Shown here piece by piece: positions 59,196 through 64,000 of a stretch of DNA of 64,000 bases. The stretch is from Sphingomonas endophytica. Lineage in GTDB: Bacteria > Pseudomonadota > Alphaproteobacteria > Sphingomonadales > Sphingomonadaceae. Both the position numbers and the translations under genes were made by a program. The DNA is taken from positions 1 to 64,000 of the forward strand of contig NZ_JACIJN010000013.1 of NCBI RefSeq assembly GCF_014199415.1, read 5' to 3'. Each line of letters opens with the position of its first letter. The first letter of the stretch is position 1. A model generated the notes under the pieces. The model ran no database searches. It was given only the letters and a program-made list of their open reading frames with translations, and was not told the DNA's origin.

Positions 59196-62100
59196 ATGCC
59201 CGACCTCTCCAAGATCCTCAAAGCCACCGTCCCGCTCACCCTATCGGGCGTCCCCGGCGGCTTCCTTCCCTCGCTGCTCGCCGATCTCGCGCGCGCCGCG
59301 CCGCGCCGTGCGGTGTTCGTCGCCGCCGACGAGGCGCAGATGCGCAGCATCGCCGCCACCGCGCCGTTCTTCGCGCCCGAGCTGGAGGTCGTGCAGCTCC
59401 CGGCTTGGGATTGCCTCCCCTACGACCGCGCCTCGCCGACGTTGCGCGTGATGGCGGAGCGGATCGGCGCGCTGCACCGCTTGCAGCAGAAACCGGCCGG
59501 GCCGCAGCTGGTGCTGACCACGGTCAACGCGCTGACGCAGCGGACGCTCACGCCGTTTCGCATCCGCCAGCTGGTCGCCGAGCTGAAGCCCGGCGCGCAG
59601 ATCGACCGCGACGCGCTCGGCGCGCTGTTGCAGGCGAACGGCTATGTCCGCACCGACACCGTCCACGACGCCGGCGAATATGCAGTGCGCGGCGGGATCG
59701 TCGACCTGTTCCCGAGCGGCGAGGAACAGGCGCTGCGGCTCGACTTCTTCGGCGACGAGATCGAGAGCGTCCGCACCTTCGACCCCGGCGACCAGCGCAC
59801 CACCGGGCGGCTCGACGGCTTCGTGCTGCTCCCCGCCTCCGAGGCGTTGCTCGACGACGACAGCGTCAAGCGCTTCCGCACCCGTTATCGCGAGAAGTTC
59901 GGCGCCACCGCGACCGGCGACCCGCTCTATCAGGCGGTCAGCGACGGCCGGCGGCTGGCCGGCATGGAACATTGGCTGCCGCTGTTCGAGGAGAAGCTGG
60001 CGACGCTCTGGGACCATCTCGGCGACGATGCCGTGGTGGTGCGCGACGCGGGCACTCCGGCGGCGGTCGAGGGGCGGCTCGACGCGATCGCCGATTATTA
60101 CGAAAACCGTAAGCGCGCCGAGGCGGCCGAGCCCGGCAGCTACCGCGCCCTCCCCGCCAAGACGCTCTACCTCGACGAGGACGAATGGCGCGCCGAGGTC
60201 GCCGGCATGCCCGCGCATCTGGTGACGCCGTTCCACGAGCCCGAATCCTCGACCGTGCTCGACTTCCAGGTCGACGGCCCGCGCGATTTCGCGCCTGAGC
60301 GCGCCAATCAGGCGAACGTCTACGAGGCGGTGGTCGCGCATGTCGCGCGGCTGAAGAAGGACGGGCGCAAGCCGATCCTCGCCAGCTATTCGGTCGGCGC
60401 CCGCGACCGGCTGAAGAATTTGCTCGACGATCACGGGCTGGTCGGCGCGCGGCTGGCCGATACGTGGCAGGACGCGCTGGGGGCCGCCGACCGCGGCGTC
60501 GCGCTGACCGTCGTCGGGCTCGATCACGGCTTCACCGCGCCCGACGTCGCAGTGCTGACCGAGCAGGACATGCTCGGCGACCGGCTGATCCGCCGCGCCA
60601 AGCGCCGCAAGTCCGCCGACGCCTTCCTCGCCGAACTCGCGACGCTGTCGCCGGGCGATCTGGTCGTGCACACCGATCACGGCATCGGGCGCTATGTCGG
60701 GCTGACGCAGGTGCCGGTCGCCAAGGCGCCGCACGATTGCGTCGCGCTCGAATATGCCGGCGGCGACAAGCTCTACATTCCGGTAGAAAATCTCGAGGTC
60801 CTCTCGCGCTATGGCTCGTCGGAGGAAGGCGCGAGCCTCGACCGGCTCGGCGGCGAGGCGTGGCAGCGCCGCAAGTCGAAGATGAAGGAGCGCATCCGCG
60901 AGATTGCGGGCACGCTGATCGCGGTCGCGGCCGAGCGCGCGCTGCGCCCCGGCGAGGTCGCCGAGCCCGACGCGAGCGGTTATCCGGCGTTCGTCGACCG
61001 CTTTCCCTATGAGGAAACCGACGATCAGGACCGCGCGATCAGCGACGTGCTCGACGATCTTGCCGCCGGCAAGCCGATGGACCGGCTGATCGTCGGCGAT
61101 GTCGGCTTTGGCAAGACCGAGGTCGCGCTGCGGGCCGCCTTCGTCGCGGCGATGGCGGGGATGCAGGTCGCGGTGGTCTGCCCGACCACCCTGCTCGCCC
61201 GCCAGCACTACCAGAATTTCTGCGCGCGCTTCGATGGCTTCCCGGTCGAGATCGGACGCCTGTCGCGGCTGGTGACCGCCAGCGAGGCGAAGAAGGTCAA
61301 GGACGGGATCGCGAACGGCACGATCGACATCGTGATCGGCACCCACGCGCTGCTCGCCAAGAACGTCGACTTCAAGCGGCTCGGGCTCGTGATCGTCGAC
61401 GAGGAACAAAGGTTCGGCGTGACCCACAAGGAGCGGCTCAAGACATTGCGCGCCGACGTCCACATGCTGACGCTCACCGCGACGCCGATCCCGCGCACGC
61501 TCCAGATGGCGATGGGCGGCCTGCGCGAACTGTCAGTGATCCAGACCCCGCCGGTCGATCGTCTCGCGGTGCGCACCTATGTGATGCCGTGGGACCCGGT
61601 GGTGCTGCGCGAGGCGTTGCTGCGCGAACATTATCGCGGCGGGCAGAGCTTCCTCGTCACCCCGCGCATCGCCGACCTGCCCGACATCGAGGATTACCTG
61701 CGCCGCGAGGTGCCTGAAATTCGCTACGTCATCGCCCATGGCCAGATGGCGCCGACCGAAGTCGAAGAGCGGATGTCCGCCTTCTACGACAAGAAGTTCG
61801 AGGTGTTGGTGTCGACCTCGATCATCGAGAGCGGGATCGACATTCCTTCCGCCAACACGATGATCGTCAACCGCGCCGACCGCTTCGGCCTCGCGCAGCT
61901 CTACCAGCTTCGCGGTCGCGTCGGTCGCTCGAAGACGCGCGCCTACGCCTATATGGTCGCGCCGCCCGAGCGGCAGATGACCGAGGCGGCGGAAAAGCGA
62001 CTCAAGGTGCTGAGCGATCTAGATACTTTGGGCGCGGGGTTCCAGCTCGCCAGCCACGACCTCGACATTCGCGGCGCGGGCAATCTGCTCGGCGACGAAC

Positions 62101-62651
62101 AATCGGGGCATATCAAGGAGGTCGGCTACGAACTCTACCAGTCGATGCTGGAGGAGGCGATCCTTGAGGCGAAGGCCGGCGGGCTGCGCGAGCGGCAGCG
62201 CGACTTCTCGCCGCAGATCAGCGTCGATGCGCCGATCCTGATCCCCGAGGAATATGTCCCCGATCTCGACCTGCGGATGGGGCTGTATCGTCGCCTCAAC
62301 GAGGTCGACGAGGTACAGGGGCTCAACGCCTTCGCCGCCGAGATGATCGACCGCTTCGGCCCGCTGCCCGAGGCGACCGACAATCTGGTCAAGATCATGG
62401 AGATCAAGCTCAACGCCAAGAAGGCGTGCGTCGCCAAGCTCGACGTCGGTCCGAAGGGCGCGCTGGTCGCGTTCCATGACGACAAGCCGCCGAACGTCGC
62501 CGGGCTGCTCGCCTATGTCGACAAGCTGGGCGGGATCGCCAAGCTGCGCCCCGACAGCAAGCTGGCGCTGACCCGCGTCTGGGCCGATCCGAAGGCGCGG
62601 CTGCACGGCGCGCTGCAATTGTCGAAGGGGCTGGCGAAGGCGGCGGGATAA
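59196..62651 (+). CDS. mfd: Transcription-repair coupling factor Mfd
   Basis: The 1151-aa ATPase removes stalled RNA polymerase and recruits UvrA. The start is ATG 59,196 (MPDLSKILKATVPLTLSGVP) rather than upstream codons within the repeat. The UvrB-like N-terminal region includes VQLPAWDCLPYDRASPTLRV. The CarD-like RNAP-binding region is LVVHTDHGIGRYVGLTQVPV. The translocase has RLIVGDVGFGKTEVALRAAF, VIVDEEQRFGVTHKERLKTL, TATPIPRTLQMAMGG and FGLAQLYQLRGRVGRSKTRA. TRCF C-terminal domain is intact. The ribosome-binding site lies in a repeat. Confidence 0.97.
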   Translation: MPDLSKILKATVPLTLSGVPGGFLPSLLADLARAAPRRAVFVAADEAQMRSIAATAPFFAPELEVVQLPAWDCLPYDRASPTLRVMAERIGALHRLQQKPAGPQLVLTTVNALTQRTLTPFRIRQLVAELKPGAQIDRDALGALLQANGYVRTDTVHDAGEYAVRGGIVDLFPSGEEQALRLDFFGDEIESVRTFDPGDQRTTGRLDGFVLLPASEALLDDDSVKRFRTRYREKFGATATGDPLYQAVSDGRRLAGMEHWLPLFEEKLATLWDHLGDDAVVVRDAGTPAAVEGRLDAIADYYENRKRAEAAEPGSYRALPAKTLYLDEDEWRAEVAGMPAHLVTPFHEPESSTVLDFQVDGPRDFAPERANQANVYEAVVAHVARLKKDGRKPILASYSVGARDRLKNLLDDHGLVGARLADTWQDALGAADRGVALTVVGLDHGFTAPDVAVLTEQDMLGDRLIRRAKRRKSADAFLAELATLSPGDLVVHTDHGIGRYVGLTQVPVAKAPHDCVALEYAGGDKLYIPVENLEVLSRYGSSEEGASLDRLGGEAWQRRKSKMKERIREIAGTLIAVAAERALRPGEVAEPDASGYPAFVDRFPYEETDDQDRAISDVLDDLAAGKPMDRLIVGDVGFGKTEVALRAAFVAAMAGMQVAVVCPTTLLARQHYQNFCARFDGFPVEIGRLSRLVTASEAKKVKDGIANGTIDIVIGTHALLAKNVDFKRLGLVIVDEEQRFGVTHKERLKTLRADVHMLTLTATPIPRTLQMAMGGLRELSVIQTPPVDRLAVRTYVMPWDPVVLREALLREHYRGGQSFLVTPRIADLPDIEDYLRREVPEIRYVIAHGQMAPTEVEERMSAFYDKKFEVLVSTSIIESGIDIPSANTMIVNRADRFGLAQLYQLRGRVGRSKTRAYAYMVAPPERQMTEAAEKRLKVLSDLDTLGAGFQLASHDLDIRGAGNLLGDEQSGHIKEVGYELYQSMLEEAILEAKAGGLRERQRDFSPQISVDAPILIPEEYVPDLDLRMGLYRRLNEVDEVQGLNAFAAEMIDRFGPLPEATDNLVKIMEIKLNAKKACVAKLDVGPKGALVAFHDDKPPNVAGLLAYVDKLGGIAKLRPDSKLALTRVWADPKARLHGALQLSKGLAKAAG

Positions 62652-62656
62652 GTGCC

Positions 62657-62680
62657 GTCGTTGCGAGCGTAGCGAAGCAA
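62657..62680. repeat. Single arm of the dispersed GCGTAGCG repeat
   Basis: GTCGTTGCGAGCGTAGCGAA and four more bases follow the mfd stop by 5 bases. They match the left arm of the palindrome at 56,578 with few changes. No complementary arm lies nearby, so it is a decayed or half unit. Confidence 0.6.
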
Positions 62681-62694
62681 GACGGGCTCGGCCT

Positions 62695-63102
62695 TCAGCT
62701 GCTATGGTCGGAGATGATCTTCCAGCCGTCCTTGCGGCGCTCGAACAGCAACGTCGTGAGCCCGGTCTGCGGCGTGCCGCTGGCGGGGGTGAGCGTCCAG
62801 CGCGCGACGTGCAGCACATGGACGGCGCTGAGCGGCCGCCACGCCATCGGCTGAAAGCTGAGCCGCCCGCGCGTGTTGCCGCCATTGGCGAAGCTCTTGG
62901 CGTAGCGCTCGGCAATTGCGGCCTTGCCGCGCACGACCTTGTCACCCGCGACATAGACCGCGTCGGGGGCATAAATGGCGGTGAAGCGCGCAAGGTCGCC
63001 GGCGTTCCAGCCCGCGGCGCTGTCGGCCATCGCCGAGTCGATCGCCACCTGCGGCGTGGCGGCAGCAGCCGCGGCGATCAGCATCGAGACGACCGGCATC
63101 AT
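62695..63102 (-). CDS. Secreted SnoaL/DUF4440-like protein
   Basis: The 135-aa protein has a short signal peptide (MMPVVSMLIAAAAAATPQVA). The NTF2-like fold is indicated by SAAGWNAGDLARFTAIYAPD, AVYVAGDKVVRGKAAIAERY and HVARWTLTPASGT, ending in RRKDGWKIISDHSS, a standard DUF4440/SnoaL_3 ending. It is likely periplasmic. The function of such proteins varies (isomerase, binding or stress roles). It overlaps nothing and lies just after an EAL gene on the same strand. Confidence 0.85.
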   Translation of the reverse strand: MMPVVSMLIAAAAAATPQVAIDSAMADSAAGWNAGDLARFTAIYAPDAVYVAGDKVVRGKAAIAERYAKSFANGGNTRGRLSFQPMAWRPLSAVHVLHVARWTLTPASGTPQTGLTTLLFERRKDGWKIISDHSS

Positions 63103-63103
63103 A

Positions 63104-64000
63104 TCACTTCCCCTTCGGCGATCCGCTGCGCACCAGATCGATCAGCGCGGCATCGTCGAGCGGCCCGGCGCAGAGGAAGCCCTGATAGAAGGTGCAACCG
63201 CGCACCGCGAGCAACTGACGCTGCGCCTCGGTCTCCACCCCTTCGGCGATCGTCTCGAGCCCAAGTCCTTCGGCGATCGAAAGCACGCCCTGCAGCACCA
63301 CGCGGTTGCGCGCGTCGTTGACCGCGGCGGTCGTCAGGCTGCGGTCGATCTTGATATAATCGAGCGGCAGCGATGCGACATAGGAGAGGCTGGAATAGCC
63401 GGTCCCAAAATCGTCGAGCGCGACGCGACAGCCCGCCGCGCGCAACGCCGCCAACGCTACGCCGGCGGCGCGCAGATTGTCGATCATCGCCCCTTCGGTC
63501 ACCTCGGCGGTGACGCGCCCCGGCGCGATCCCCGCTTCGTGGACGCGCGCGAGGAACCGGCTGACGAACGGCGTGCGCGACAGGTCGGTGGCGGTGACGT
63601 TGACCGCAACCCGCAAGCCCGAAAGCGCGTCGGGCCAGTCGGCGGCACGGCGCAGCGCCAGGGCCTGGACATGGTCGGACAGCGCCACCCCCAGCCCGGC
63701 GCGATCCGCCGCCGCGAGCAGGGTTTCCGCGCCGAGTTCGCCCAGCCGCGGATGATGCCAGCGCGCCAGTGCCTCGACTCCGACGATCCGCCCGTCGATC
63801 ATGTGCACCTGCGGCTGGAAGCGGACGCCGATCTCCTGTCGCTCCATCGCGCGATGCAGGTCGGCGGCGAGCGCGGCGATCGGCACGCCGCTGCTTTCGG
63901 TCGCGACGCGCGTCGTCACGCCCTCGCTGGCGCGGGCATGCGACAGCGCCTCGGCGGCACGGCGCAGGAGATGGTCGGGCGCCTCGTGATCGACCCGCCG
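63104..64000 (-). CDS. GGDEF-EAL c-di-GMP protein (C-terminal part, runs out of the window)
   Basis: The frame is open to the last base. The first visible residues, DHLLRRAAEALSHARASEG, are the final helix of a GGDEF domain, so the whole gene encodes a GGDEF-EAL fusion. The EAL domain is complete: RFQPQVHMIDGRIVGVEALA, VNVTATDLSRTPFVS, VTAEVTEGAMIDN, RVALDDFGTGYSSLSYV, YIKIDRSL and LETIAEGVETEAQ. All metal- and substrate-binding acids are present, so phosphodiesterase activity is likely. An ATG-like start near 63,919 is an artefact of the cut. Confidence 0.9.
   Translation of the reverse strand, partial: RRVDHEAPDHLLRRAAEALSHARASEGVTTRVATESSGVPIAALAADLHRAMERQEIGVRFQPQVHMIDGRIVGVEALARWHHPRLGELGAETLLAAADRAGLGVALSDHVQALALRRAADWPDALSGLRVAVNVTATDLSRTPFVSRFLARVHEAGIAPGRVTAEVTEGAMIDNLRAAGVALAALRAAGCRVALDDFGTGYSSLSYVASLPLDYIKIDRSLTTAAVNDARNRVVLQGVLSIAEGLGLETIAEGVETEAQRQLLAVRGCTFYQGFLCAGPLDDAALIDLVRSGSPKGK

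Noticed and set aside
1..64000. CRISPR array or insertion sequence
   Set aside because: No regularly spaced direct repeats were seen and no transposase gene was found. The repeats noted are palindromic intergenic units.

Overview
The window is high-GC, gene-dense DNA that looks like a Sphingomonas-type alphaproteobacterium (Sphingomonadales). The basis is the gene content (hdaA, a cysteine-poor DksA, an mprF/virJ pair, a SWIB-domain protein, PilZ proteins) and the style of the dispersed palindromic repeats. These are family-level recognitions from reading the sequence. No database search was run.

Bases 1 to about 35,667 are most simply read as one prophage that enters the window from the left and ends in a 45-bp copy of the 3' half of a tRNA-Thr(TGT) gene, just beyond a tyrosine integrase. 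Its parts are as follows. (a) A leftward virion operon (20,644 to 1) runs from a LexA-like winged-helix protein and DUF3164 through HNH, small and large terminase, portal, ClpP-like protease, HK97 capsid, head-tail connectors, tail tube, GTA-gp10-like chaperone, tape measure and tail tip to holin-like proteins. (b) About 10.5 kb of apparent cargo (20.8-31.4 kb) holds an AAA ATPase/subtilase pair that matches the IetAS anti-phage system, and then a CHASE2-EAL protein, a TpsB/FhaC-type outer-membrane transporter and a divergent FecR-domain protein with a very long Ala-rich coiled coil. (c) A lysogeny module (31.6-35.6 kb) has a CI-like repressor and a YdaS/Cro-like regulator that diverge over two matched 16-bp palindromes. 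A rightward chain of small genes joined by ATGA overlaps leads from there to an AlpA-like excisionase and the integrase.

From 35.7 kb to the end the genes look like ordinary chromosome. They comprise an acyltransferase, an EEP-family phosphatase/nuclease and SWIB; a lipid-modification group (virJ-like, DUF2147, mprF); a polyphosphate/replication-control operon (DUF2066, hdaA, ppk1, ppx); purM-purN; dksA and PilZ proteins; serS-surE-LysM/M23 peptidase-tyrS; and recG, sdhE and mfd. The window closes inside a GGDEF-EAL gene.

The points most worth a second look are the prophage-borne IetAS locus, the TpsB locus that has no TpsA but sits beside a FecR/coiled-coil protein, the paired operators, near-identical hairpins directly in front of the capsid and tail-tube genes, a probable -1 frameshift between tail chaperone frames, a GH-A-like barrel in the tail-tip protein, and a palindromic repeat that supplies the ribosome-binding site of mfd.
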